A stretch of 64,000 nucleotides of DNA from Cerrena zonata (Eukaryota > Basidiomycota > Agaricomycetes > Polyporales > Cerrenaceae), in the NCBI GenBank assembly GCA_038087015.1, contig JASBNA010000015.1, positions 682,001-746,000 on the forward strand. Direction: 5' to 3'. How positions within the stretch are numbered: the stretch's first letter is position 1; the number at the start of each line of letters is the position of its first letter. The position numbers and the translations under genes are program-made. The notes beneath the pieces are model-generated. The model was not told the DNA's origin. It saw nothing but the letters and a program-made list of their open reading frames with translations, and did no database searches. Of the stretch, positions 10,942-20,171 are shown one piece after another.

Positions 10942-11112
10942 GTTGCTTGATATACTGGGATATACGTCTTCCTCTTCATACTTCGATTTTTTTTTTTTTT
11001 TCAATAAAATGTGCACCACGACGCGTCCTCCGCACATTTTGATTAACTTATCCTTCCAACATCAATGACTAGAAGGATAGTGGGATAAATGACTAAATGA
11101 ATAGTGAGATAA
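10942..11112. promoter_or_regulatory. Divergent promoter, POL31 / Ten1-like gene, with MluI cell-cycle box
   Basis: About 170 bp between the two start codons. ACGCGT at 11021-11026 is the MCB element bound by MBF (Mbp1-Swi6), which drives replication genes at G1/S. A T tract lies at about 10988-11001. On the plus strand two very short upstream frames precede the Ten1-like ATG: ATGACTAGAAGG... ending in TAA (11064-11087), and ATGACTAAATGA (11089-11100). Confidence 0.65.
11021..11026. promoter_or_regulatory. MluI cell-cycle box (ACGCGT)
   Basis: Perfect palindromic ACGCGT, 80 bp upstream of the POL31 start and 87 bp upstream of the Ten1-like start. MBF binding to this element is well established for yeast DNA-replication genes. 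Its function here is inferred from motif and position. Confidence 0.6.
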
Positions 11113-11512
11113 ATGACAAAGTTAATAGTTGATCCAGATGCCTTGAAGTTAGAATTCCCTCGTGCTTCGGAATCGCGTAGTGTAAGAGTACGCTTGTTAG
11201 TTCAAGTAATTGAGTATGATGATGCAAATGCTAATTTAGTCGTCAGAAAATCACCAAATTTCCCATCTACCTCGATTTCACTCGATGATATTCAGTCTTG
11301 AACAAGAATCAAGGTATGTCATCAATATATTCGGCTTGCTATCGAGTATTCATACCGAAATAACTGACCCAGGCTGTATTATCAGCTTGGTTGGTTATTA
11401 TAATGGTGATAAAATACATCCTATAGAATGTTATCCGATCTCACCAAACATCTTGAATTCGAAACGTCATGTTGATCATCTCGTTGAAATGACCAAAATT
11501 GAAACCAATTGA
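11113..11512 (+). CDS. Small OB-fold protein, Ten1-like candidate, one +1 frame break
   Basis: Two overlapping frames: 11113-11301 (62 codons) and 11285-11512, together about 132 residues. The first half has VRVRLLVQVIEYDDANANLVV, reading as two beta strands and a turn. The second has ITDPGCIISLVGYYNGDKIHPIECYPI and a C-terminal helix (LNSKRHVDHLVEMTKI). This order and size resemble Ten1 of the CST telomere-capping complex. The resemblance is structural and by eye; no signature residue proves it. The shift is +1 and its exact place is uncertain: between ACC TCG (about 11270) and TCT TGA (11298). Divergent from POL31 behind a shared MCB, which would suit a telomere replication factor. It could also be another small OB protein. 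Confidence 0.45.
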
Positions 11513-11567
11513 CTAAGATCTACGGATGAAGTAGGTACGAAGAATAATTTATTTTTATATACATGGT

Positions 11568-14033
11568 TTAATTTTCATTCTGATCTGCCTCATTAAATAA
11601 TCGATTTGGATCAGTGTTTGCACCATTCAAGGAATTAAGGTTGGGATTAGTGAAAAATTGATCCCAAATAGCTTCATTTGGTATTTCATGAAGTATCTTG
11701 AAAACTTTCTTACCCTCTTTGAAGTCTAATATATTATCGTTTGAGTTAAACATTACTGAAGGAGATGAATTCATGGAATTTTGAGATTTCAAAATAATAT
11801 TATTTTCATTTCTATAATCCGAAATTGAATCACTCTTCGATATCGCTGAGGATGATGGTGACACATTGTTCAATTCCAGGAAAAATAAATCAAGGTCATG
11901 ATTCTGAGCGATTAGAGGATCTTCATCTATTTCAACCTTACTAAAAGAGGAAATTGGATTGGTAATCCATTCAAAAGTTGACGGACTTTTTTCGTTTAAA
12001 GTATCATCAAGATTTGTATAATCATCATTTAAATCTTCTAATAATTTTATTAAATTTGAGTTGATGTTAGTTGAGTTGATTTTGATAGAATTGACATCAA
12101 GTCTATTATTCAAGCCATGTACGGTTTCGTTATATTTTAATTTCAATATAACCATTGTTAACATCTCAAAAAAATCTAAATTTTTAAAAGCAGCATCACA
12201 TCTATCAATCAAAGAATTTAAAATGGTTAAACAATTAGATGTTATCTGCTTCACTTCATGTAAATTATTCTTCAATCTGAATTGTTCACAGTTATAAATA
12301 GCGAAAAGATACGAAGTACCACCCATGAATAAGTTATGAAATGCCGCCCAAGTATAATTAATCGATTTACTTAAATATAATTGATAGTAACATTTGATTA
12401 ACATTTTGGATGCTTCACCTATTACTTCAAAATCTTTTAATGATAATTCATAGTTTTTCGGTGACAAGCCATAAAGTTTTAACAAACTGTGATTATAATT
12501 TAAATTGAAAAATTCCAAATTGAAATTACAATTCAGTTCTTTTGATGTTTTCGGCAAATTAGATTTCCAAACTTTGTAATTTATTGTTAATATAATTTTT
12601 CCAATCGTTCAAATTTCTAAAAACTCTAGGTAATTCATTATTTTCGTATAAAATTTTTTGAATTTCGCTTTGAATTTGTCTAATTTTGAACATATTAAGT
12701 GATATCACTTTATAACTGGGTGTGAAATCAGATTTTAGCTGAGAATTAGATAGTATGAATGAATCATCAGGCTTCAGTTGGAAAAGGTACATCGATACTT
12801 TCATCCGGAATTCCAAAGGGACGATCCAAATAAAAGCAAATTTGACGATCAAGTGAATAAGTACACCAAAATAATCGATTTCTTTTATCTTTTATGAAAG
12901 GATCGAATTGATTATTTGATGAATTTTGATGTAAACCTATATCAACACAAAGCCTTAAAGCAGTACCCAAAACGTACCATACCCCAGGGTTTGCTGGCCT
13001 CATTGTTGAATAAAGAGAAATTAGTAGGAGACTTTGTAAATACTCTAAAGGGTCTGACATTTGTATAGAATCAATGTACTTGTTAGCGGCAATTCTAAAG
13101 GATTCCGAAATTGTTTTCAAATATTGTAAATGATGAACTGAGGAGCTTATAGCAAATACTATATTTAAAAAATATAAAGGTTTATGGAATCGTTCCGGGG
13201 GTATAATTGAATTTGATATATCCATTATCTGCAAATTTTTTATATTATCATCTGGGGAAATCAAGATTTGATAATTTTTCTGATATGATTGATTTATATT
13301 GATAAAACCAAGTGTCTTCCTCACTTACTGAACAAGTTCTATGTATGTCGATGGAATCTGAAGCTAAAGAAACAGAATCATCTAACTCACCATAAATTGG
13401 ATTGAAAACATTCAAAATGAATTCTTCACGATTCAATATAGGTAATTGGGAATTGGACTGACTGAAAAAGTTTTTTATAAATTCCTGAGCAGTAAACTTT
13501 GGAGGTAATATTGCCGGTAAAATTTTTTCATCATCATTGTTAGAGGATAGTGAAGGATTTGACAAATTTTTCTTATTATTAAATTTCAAAGCAGTGAACA
13601 TCAATTTTGCAAATGAAATATTTGAATCCTTCACTAAGGTAGAAGAACGTAATATAGGGGTTTCATTTAATTCTATTGGCAGAGGTTTTTCAAATTCTCC
13701 ACCATTTGTATTATTTTCATCATGGTTGATTCCATTTTGCTTTAATTTACGTTCTAGAGCTTGAATTTTTTTCTCTAAATGATCAACATAATTTCTAGGA
13801 GCTTCACGCCCACTAATTGGATCAATACCAATACATTCGACTCCGGCTTTTTCACAGTTTTCACAAGCAGGAAAGTTGGGAGAACATTTAACTTTTTTTC
13901 TCCTACATCTTTTACACAGACTTATAGATCTCGATATGCTGATTATTGAAGAATCATTGGATTTCAATTTCTTATTAGGTGAATCTGAATTTTTCAAACT
14001 AGGACGTTTTTTCTTAACATTATTCGACACCAT
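11568..14033 (-). CDS. Zn(II)2Cys6 transcription factor, Ppr1-like, broken by three +1 shifts
   Basis: Fungal zinc-cluster regulator. From ATG at 14033 there is a basic N-terminus, then the binuclear cluster CKRCRRKKVKCSPNFPACENCEKAGVEC. A linker follows, GIDPISGREAPRNYVDHLEKKI, very like that of Ppr1 (pyrimidine pathway), leading into a coiled coil. The middle domain (HKPLYFLNIVFAISSS ... STMRPANPGVWYVLGTALRLCVDIGLHQ ... RLFWCTYSLDRQICFYLDRPFGIPD) is the fungal-specific transcription-factor domain. The protein passes through four frames: breaks at CCCC (13254-13257), at GCC TGA (12770-12772), and near 12565-12580 (LQSLEI / KSNLPKTSKELNCNFN). All three are +1. Joined length is about 820 residues. 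The target pathway cannot be told from sequence. Three consecutive breaks could mean a pseudogene, but the uninterrupted similarity between breaks argues for assembly indels. Confidence 0.85.
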
Positions 14034-14306
14034 TACTGTTGCAAAGAAGAAAGAAGAAATAAAGACTTAAGAAAGAAGCCATTACTACATAGTAATAAGA
14101 TCCATCAATATCAATGGCATAATGGTTGCCTTATCTATTGGTTCGCGCCGAATCAATGTTTCATTATCAGGGAAAATTTATCACCAATGAGATTATATTA
14201 CGATAAGGTCCTCACACGACTTCAATATGGAATAAATTAATATTAATACATACAAAGAGATAGAAATAACAGTTGCAAAAAAAATAAAGGAAGGAAACAA
14301 AGATGA

Positions 14307-16396
14307 TTATGACAAATGTTTGATTGGAGCAGAGTCGAAAGTATATTTTCCTTCTAACTTAGGAATCAAGACTTCGTAACTAGCGGTGTTTGCTTCGAAA
14401 TCATTACCATCATTTTCAACGTGTAAAGTAGTAACTAAAGAATCGTTTAAAAGAGGATATTTCACATAACGTTCATTGAGTTCACGTTTTTCCATTTGGG
14501 ATAAATCGTCATCAAATAAAGAGCTTGGAATTTTGAAATACCTTGATCAACTTGGTCTTTATAAAGATAAGATTGTTTAGCTAAGATTAAATCACTCCAG
14601 TTACGTTTATTTAAAAATTGTAGATTATCTCTTTGTGAACCATCAGTATCTTTATTAAAGATTGGAACGATATCTTCGTCGGTATCTTTATTGAAATGAT
14701 GAATTTTAGATCTTCTATCTAATAAAGAAGCCATTGCACTTGGAGGAGGAGCGTTAATGATGGCACTACTAATGACATTAAAAATCAATCTAGCATCGGT
14801 TTGAGGATGATTTAAAGTATCGAAATTTTTATTTTCAGCTTCTTCTGAAGATAAATGTAAAGGATGACTATGAGGATGGTGATAATATTTTGATTTCAAT
14901 CTACCAATACAACATAAATGAACATCACCGGATAAAATTGTAATTCTTACTCCATTTGCAGCACCAAATTCCATTAAATTTTTAATTAATTCATTTCTTT
15001 CACGTTTATGATTTTTAGAACACCAATGGTCATTTAAATCATCCAAGACTTCAACCCCACCATCAAACTCATTAACTAAACCACGATTGATAATACCTCT
15101 TGCAGCCAATTTTTTAATTGGTTTTAAAACTGGATTGGTTAAAATGGCTTCTAACCAAACTAGTCTTGGATATAAAATAGGAACCCCCAACATGACTAAT
15201 AAATGTTTTGTTTCAGGGTTTTGTTTAATTTCTTTGTTTAATCTCTGGAAAATTAAATTATAAGTAGAAGGAGAAACAATTTGTTTTAACTTACGTTCAG
15301 TTCTGCAATCAATACCAACCAAAGAGATTTCTTTACCTAATCTCATAAAATTAGAATGAGAAGGTTGTTTAATAAAAGGACCTTGCTTATTACCAAGAAT
15401 CCAACTTGGATCATTTGAATAAGCTTTTTCATCTAAAGAAATTTGATGTTGAAATAACATATAGTATTTATAGGCAACATTACCAATGGTAGCGAAAACA
15501 TCCTGAGACATTGTTGCATCAGCATAAGAACCAAATCCATCGATGATATCATGATCATCATAGATATTTACTGAAGGAATTTGAGCCATGGTTAAGGGGA
15601 ATATTTTTTGTAAAGTTTTACCGTTAGTACCAACCCAATAACCTTTACCAAACCAATCAAGATAAGCATGAAGATAATAATTTTCAAATTGCTTTCAACA
15701 TATCATCTGAAACTTTCCATTCTCTTTTTTTATGAGCAGAGATTTCGTTTGCCCATTCTTCTAAAAGGGAAGATTTTATTTTAATCGAATCACAATATAT
15801 TTGATCACCTCCACCCAACATTACATGATAATGTTGTTTTGCATGTTTTTTCAAAACATCCAACCAAAGAGAAGATTTATAGTTTGAAGTATCGGTACCC
15901 AAAGAAAATCCATTACAACTAAAAGAAACCACGTTCATTGATTCATTAACTGCTGGGATAAAAAACTGTTGTGATTTCTTAAAAGTTCCATTGATGTAAT
16001 ATTGAATTTTTTGTTCATATTCAACAAGATTTAAATTGATATTAAATCTCCAAAATTCAAATTCATCTTGTTCGAAAAAAAGCACCGAGGGAATTCACCA
16101 TTTTCAAAAGTAGGCTCAACCTCTTCATTGGAAGCATTGCCAATTTTGAAAGTAATCTTGGGTTTAATTTCATTTTTTTTAACAACCAACATGATTGATC
16201 CTCGATAATTGCTTTCACCATTCTCTAAAGTCCCCAGTAATCGAAGAATTGGTCCACATCTTACGTCAAGACCATCTGGCAAGGCTTCATCAATTGGACA
16301 AGTGTCTGGAATATTATCACTCGAATGTTTATTCAATAAAATATATTCATCAATTGGAATTGGTTCAAACCAATCATCGTTAGTCTTGCTAATCAT
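14307..16396 (-). CDS. PhoD-type metallophosphatase family protein, three frame breaks
   Basis: Fungal protein with a PhoD-like metallophosphatase domain; the substrate is unknown. It begins at ATG 16396 (CPIDEALPDGLDVRCGPILRLLGT) and continues with FFIPAVNESMNVVSFSCNGFSLGTD, HVMLGGGDQIYCDS, then AQIPSVNIYDDHDIIDGFGSYAD and ITILSGDVHLCCIGRL. The GGGDQ, DDHDI and SGDVH segments carry the metal-binding Asp and His residues. The frame changes three times: -1 at CCC (16089-16091, restoring EFPSVLFFEQDEF), +1 at about 15684-15695 (between LKAI and ENYYLHAYLDWF), and -1 at CC (14527-14528, restoring KFPSSLFDDDLSQ). Joined length is about 696 residues. Both shift directions in one gene point to missing and extra bases rather than one recoding rule. 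Confidence 0.82.
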
Positions 16397-16766
16397 GCTT
16401 AAGGAGCAATTTTCTTTCCTGCTGTTTTTTTCAATTGAAAAGCACTGGTCTTCTCTTTATATGAGTAAATATTAGCTGGTTTATGCAACCGATTTCGTCT
16501 ACAAGTCTAACTCAGCCTATCGACAAAGTATCAATCGATGAGTAGTAATCAACCGCTTGTTATTCGATGTAGATGGATGGTTGGTTCCCAAAAGGGTAAC
16601 TGTTTCAGTTGCTTAGCAAGTTTGGGTATACACGCCGTACAACCTTGAGTCCCGAGTGCGTTACTCAATGCTCGACTCTCTGAACAAGTACGTGCTGACA
16701 GTTTACTATGGCATCACTGGATCTTATGAGATGCACATGACCTACCACTGTGAACAATCAACTAAC

Positions 16767-16856
16767 GTAGTTCGTGTAGTTCGTGTAGCTTATGTAGCTC
16801 ATGTAGCTCAACTAGTTCAGCTAGTTCAGCTAGTTCAACCAGTTCAACTAGTTCAA
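16767..16856. repeat. 9-bp tandem repeat (ten units)
   Basis: Ten adjacent 9-mers grade from GTAGTTCGT through GTAGCTCAT to CTAGTTCAA. They drift by one or two bases per unit, as in an old minisatellite. It lies in non-coding DNA upstream of both flanking genes. Confidence 0.8.
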
Positions 16857-16982
16857 CTGTTCAAGTGTAGTAATTCAAGCAGTTCAAGTACAAGTGCCTG
16901 AACTGTACGGATGTTTTTTGTTGCAGTTTATTTTCTTTGCATGTTAGCTCGCCATTTTTCATTTGCAGCCTGGATGTCTTTA

Positions 16983-17066
16983 CTAGTAGAACACAGAATT
17001 ACTGTATGTGGGTGCAATTTGATCTAGTAGAACACATAACATTGCTGTATATGGGTGCAATTTGAT
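16983..17066. repeat. Tandem duplication of about 42 bp
   Basis: Two adjacent copies start with CTAGTAGAACACA and end with GGGTGCAATTTGAT (about 16983-17023 and 17024-17066). They differ by a few substitutions and a two-base length change. No function is suggested by the sequence. Confidence 0.75.
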
Positions 17067-17774
17067 CTACTGCATCGCAACTTACGTAGGGGAAGCGTTG
17101 CAGCAGACGAGCACAAACATAGTGTCTTGGTAAAAGACGTTCAGATAACTGGCACCGTGACCAGAGATCAGGGATCAAGGAGTTTAGATATAAGGCAATG
17201 GAAATCAAGGTACGGTAATTAGGAAAAGTGTTTGTCATTTGCTTACCGGAAACCGATTAAGTAATCTGAAACATCATATTTCAACGTTAGGGAGGCTGAG
17301 AATGGCATTGCCTGTGCAACTTTATCTACGGCATCTATTTTTAACAGCCCGCCCACCAAGAAGTCTTGGAAAGCTGCTGCGGTGACTGGCGTATCCAGTG
17401 CCGGGTTGCCCAAGGGCAAGTGGTAGAGGGTAAAAGAGAAAGGGTAAATGGGTAAATGGTAAATGGTAAATGGTAAAGTGGTAAGGTGGTAAATGGATGA
17501 GGCAGGGCTGACCAGCCGAGGGCGGGGGCGAGGGCTTGGTCGAGGGTGCGAGGACAGATACGAGGGTAGGAAATTATAAACGGTGAAGCAAAGCAAGTAA
17601 AAACATGTGACAATACCAACGTTTTATTCGGAATTTAAATATCTCTTTTAAAAGTCATTTAATTGTTAGCTAATCTTGGCAATAAGTAGTAGGTTTACAG
17701 GTTATTACAATTGCTGGTTTTATATAAACCATGATAACTGCTGGAAATAATCAGATTATCAAACGGTAAGGAAG

Positions 17775-19611
17775 ATGGCTAGTTTAATCCAAACCCCAAT
17801 GGATAAGATACCCTCGTATTCGTCAAATTCATCGGATTCAATAAATAATGTAAGCTCATATTTTAGTAGAAGAGTGTCATTTAATAATTTACATCCTGAT
17901 GATTCGATTGAGGAAGATATCGAATATCCCAATAATTATACTACTGGGAATAGGAAAAGGAAATTAGCGGAAGCCCCATCGAAATCAATATTAAAGAATA
18001 AGCTTAGTCCCCAACAACTACATTATAATTTACAACATTCCAAGTCATTGGGGATAAACTATCATGATGATTTGAATGAAATGGCATTACCCGATGAAAG
18101 TATACCACGATCAGAATATGAACCAAGAGAAAATCGTATTCCGAGATGACGGATGAAGAGTTGATGGCATTAGACCCCCAGTTTTCAACAACGAAATCAA
18201 AAGTATCAAATGTATCCCAGTTTAAATTTGACTCTCAGAAAACGTATTATGCACCATCAAGAAAGTCCAATAATTACTTGGTTAATAATGCAGCTAACGC
18301 TGCCAATGCATTAACCAAACAATCCATGTATCCCCTGTCTAATGAAAATAACTATAAATCTATAAGTTTAACGGTGAAACACGAAGAGTTTAATCAAACA
18401 AACCGAACCATTCTAAGTGTTATTAGTGGGAGACGCCATACCTGGAATTCTCTAGACTGGTTACTTTTAAATAATAGTAGAGATGAGTCTCAGTGGATAT
18501 TAAATAATGGAGATCACTTGGTGATCACTTCTTTGATACCTTTAAAATTTATAAAAGATATCGAAATGAATAACAATAAATATAAAAACTATTCCAATCG
18601 CCAAATCAATATCGATGAGTTGTTATATAAAAAATGTGAATCGTTATTGAATTATATCATGACTAATCTACCAGTGGCGCTTATTTTAAAAGTTACCGTG
18701 GAATTTGTCCTTGATATCCAAAAGATAATTGGCAATTGAATATTAAAAATGGTTATAAATATATGTTGAATCACATTTATAAACAATATCAACCCACTCT
18801 CATCATCATTGGTAACAAATCAACTAATTTAAACTTTAAATACCCAATTCGCTTATCAAAAGATGAAAGTTCAAATGACTATAATCAATTTTTGGTTAAA
18901 TTATCTTCGTACATCATTAAATATTCAACAATTCCAACTATAATTGTGGGTAACTCTTCTAAATTCCACAGTTCAAATCATCAAATTTCGAAAAATCCAA
19001 AAATTAGTATCATGGAACCAAATCAATCTCCGCCTTCTTCAGACCTTTCGCCATTATCTTCAAATTCAAATACCTATCACCCTGCTTCTTCTTGGGATCA
19101 AATTTGTCATTCAGATGATCACAAATTGAAAATTGCCTCTCTACAAAATGATGATAATTCAGAATTTAAATTTGCAAATCTAATCAGCGAAATTTCATCC
19201 GCTTCCCTTTCAGATTGCTCCACTTATCTTTCTAACATCCCAGATAAATCTGATCCAATAACAGCAGAAGATGACCAAAATTTGTCCATCTTTACTAACT
19301 CCAAGATTCACGATATTTACAAAAATCAAGTTTATTTTTCAAATAACCTTAATTCTCAAAGAAGAAAATCTGATACAAATAATCAAAAAAGAAGAAATAG
19401 CTCTTACGATATTAATGGTAATATGTATAAAGTTAAATCGATGATTTCCTACGATGAAGAAGATGAACGCAAAAATGAGAAATTAATTCATTCAAAAAAA
19501 ATTAAAAAAACTAATAGCTCTTCTAGCTCCTCTAGCAGCGAAACAAATAATAAAAAAAATGGTAAAAAAAAGAGAAAATCTCTATTAGCCTTATTTGGCT
19601 TGAAAAAATAG
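17775..19611 (+). CDS. Usp-domain (universal stress protein-like) protein, two -1 frame breaks
   Basis: Fungal protein with a Ser/Asn-rich N-terminus (SRRVSFNNLHPDDS), then the segment SYSEMTDEELMALDPQF and a Usp-like alpha/beta domain: SISLTVKHEEF ... TWNSLDWLLL ... GDHLVITSLIPL ... YKYMLNHIYKQYQPTLIIIGNKS ... IIKYSTIPTIIVGNSS. A long disordered, basic, Ser-rich tail follows (SSSSSSSSE ... KKRKSLLALFGLKK). The frame steps back by one base at 18123-18124 (CCAAGAG, where one more C gives EYEPKRKSYSEM) and at 18718-18719 (ATCCAAAAG, where one more C gives LDIPKDNWQLNIKNG). Joined length is about 612 residues. The cellular role is not known. The second and third frames overlap the preceding stops, but they are pieces of one gene and not an operon. 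Confidence 0.78.
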
Positions 19612-20171
19612 TATATAGGGTCTTTGGGTATCGGGTATACTTTGGTAATATATTAAACTGTAAAGTATTCTTTTTTTCAAATTCCAAATTTCACGGAATT
19701 CCCATGTTTCTTTAGTCTATATTGTATGCTTTTACTTCATATGCTTTATTGTTCGCTTTTGACATGATAATCGATACTAACCAGCCTGGAATGGGGGGAG
19801 AATAGGGTCTGATATTATCGCGTAATTGCTGGTGCTTGGGTGTAGGTATTTTTACCCTTTTCGATGGCTACCTATTGTACTCACACTATTCTTCAGCCGG
19901 ATCCTTAGGTCCCTCCTGGTTTCCTTTCTGGACCCACTCCTGGCTCCCTCTAGAACCGCTTCTGCCTTCCTCCGCTTGCTCCATTCCTTTTGCTGCAAAA
20001 ATATCATTATCTATTTGCTCTAATCGTGTTTACAGGTTACTCCAGCGTAAACTGCGCTTTTGTATTCCGGGGCCTATTCCGGGGGTCCAAACCTCAACTG
20101 GGGTCGGTTTTTTTTTTTCAAAATATATATCTTCATCGAGTCCATCACCATCGATTTATACCCAGTGCCCC
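19612..20171. promoter_or_regulatory. BRE2 upstream region
   Basis: 560 bp. The BRE2 frame is open upstream to 19836 without a stop, but that translation has no family similarity and includes a T tract (20108-20118). It is treated as 5' leader or promoter. The 5' end is the 3' flank of the Usp-like gene. Confidence 0.55.

Larger units (their letters stand above)
16397..17774. other. 1.4-kb intergenic region with short tandem repeats
   Basis: No convincing gene. It holds a 9-bp tandem array (16767-16856), a ~41-43-bp tandem duplication (16983-17066) and a GTAAATGG-type repeat (about 17443-17500) next to a GC-richer stretch (17500-17570). Open frames here are low-complexity translations of the repeats. 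The end next to 17774 should contain the promoter of the Usp-like gene. Confidence 0.6.

Noticed and set aside
10942..11037. POL31 starting at 11037 with 32 extra residues
   Set aside because: The extension is a translated poly-A tract preceded by a Cys/Gly/Val stretch without family similarity, and the MCB element would then lie inside the coding region.
11315..11320. Intron in the Ten1-like gene starting at GTATGT
   Set aside because: No TACTAAC-like branch point follows, and the sequence after it is protein-like in one frame to 11512.
17243..17619. Two overlapping minus-strand frames (117 and 92 codons)
   Set aside because: They read through a GTAAATGG-type repeat in two frames; composition is repeat-driven.
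18146..18739. Polycistronic arrangement with ATGA overlaps at 18146 and near 18736
   Set aside because: The pieces form one Usp-like protein once the frame is corrected at upstream CC sites; the 18736 start is a TTG. Overlapping stops and starts are by-products of the breaks.
19836..20171. 112-residue N-terminal extension of BRE2
   Set aside because: Open by chance; no similarity to Bre2, includes a T tract and a region of odd composition. MSAPHIPLKNVD at 20172 is a better start.
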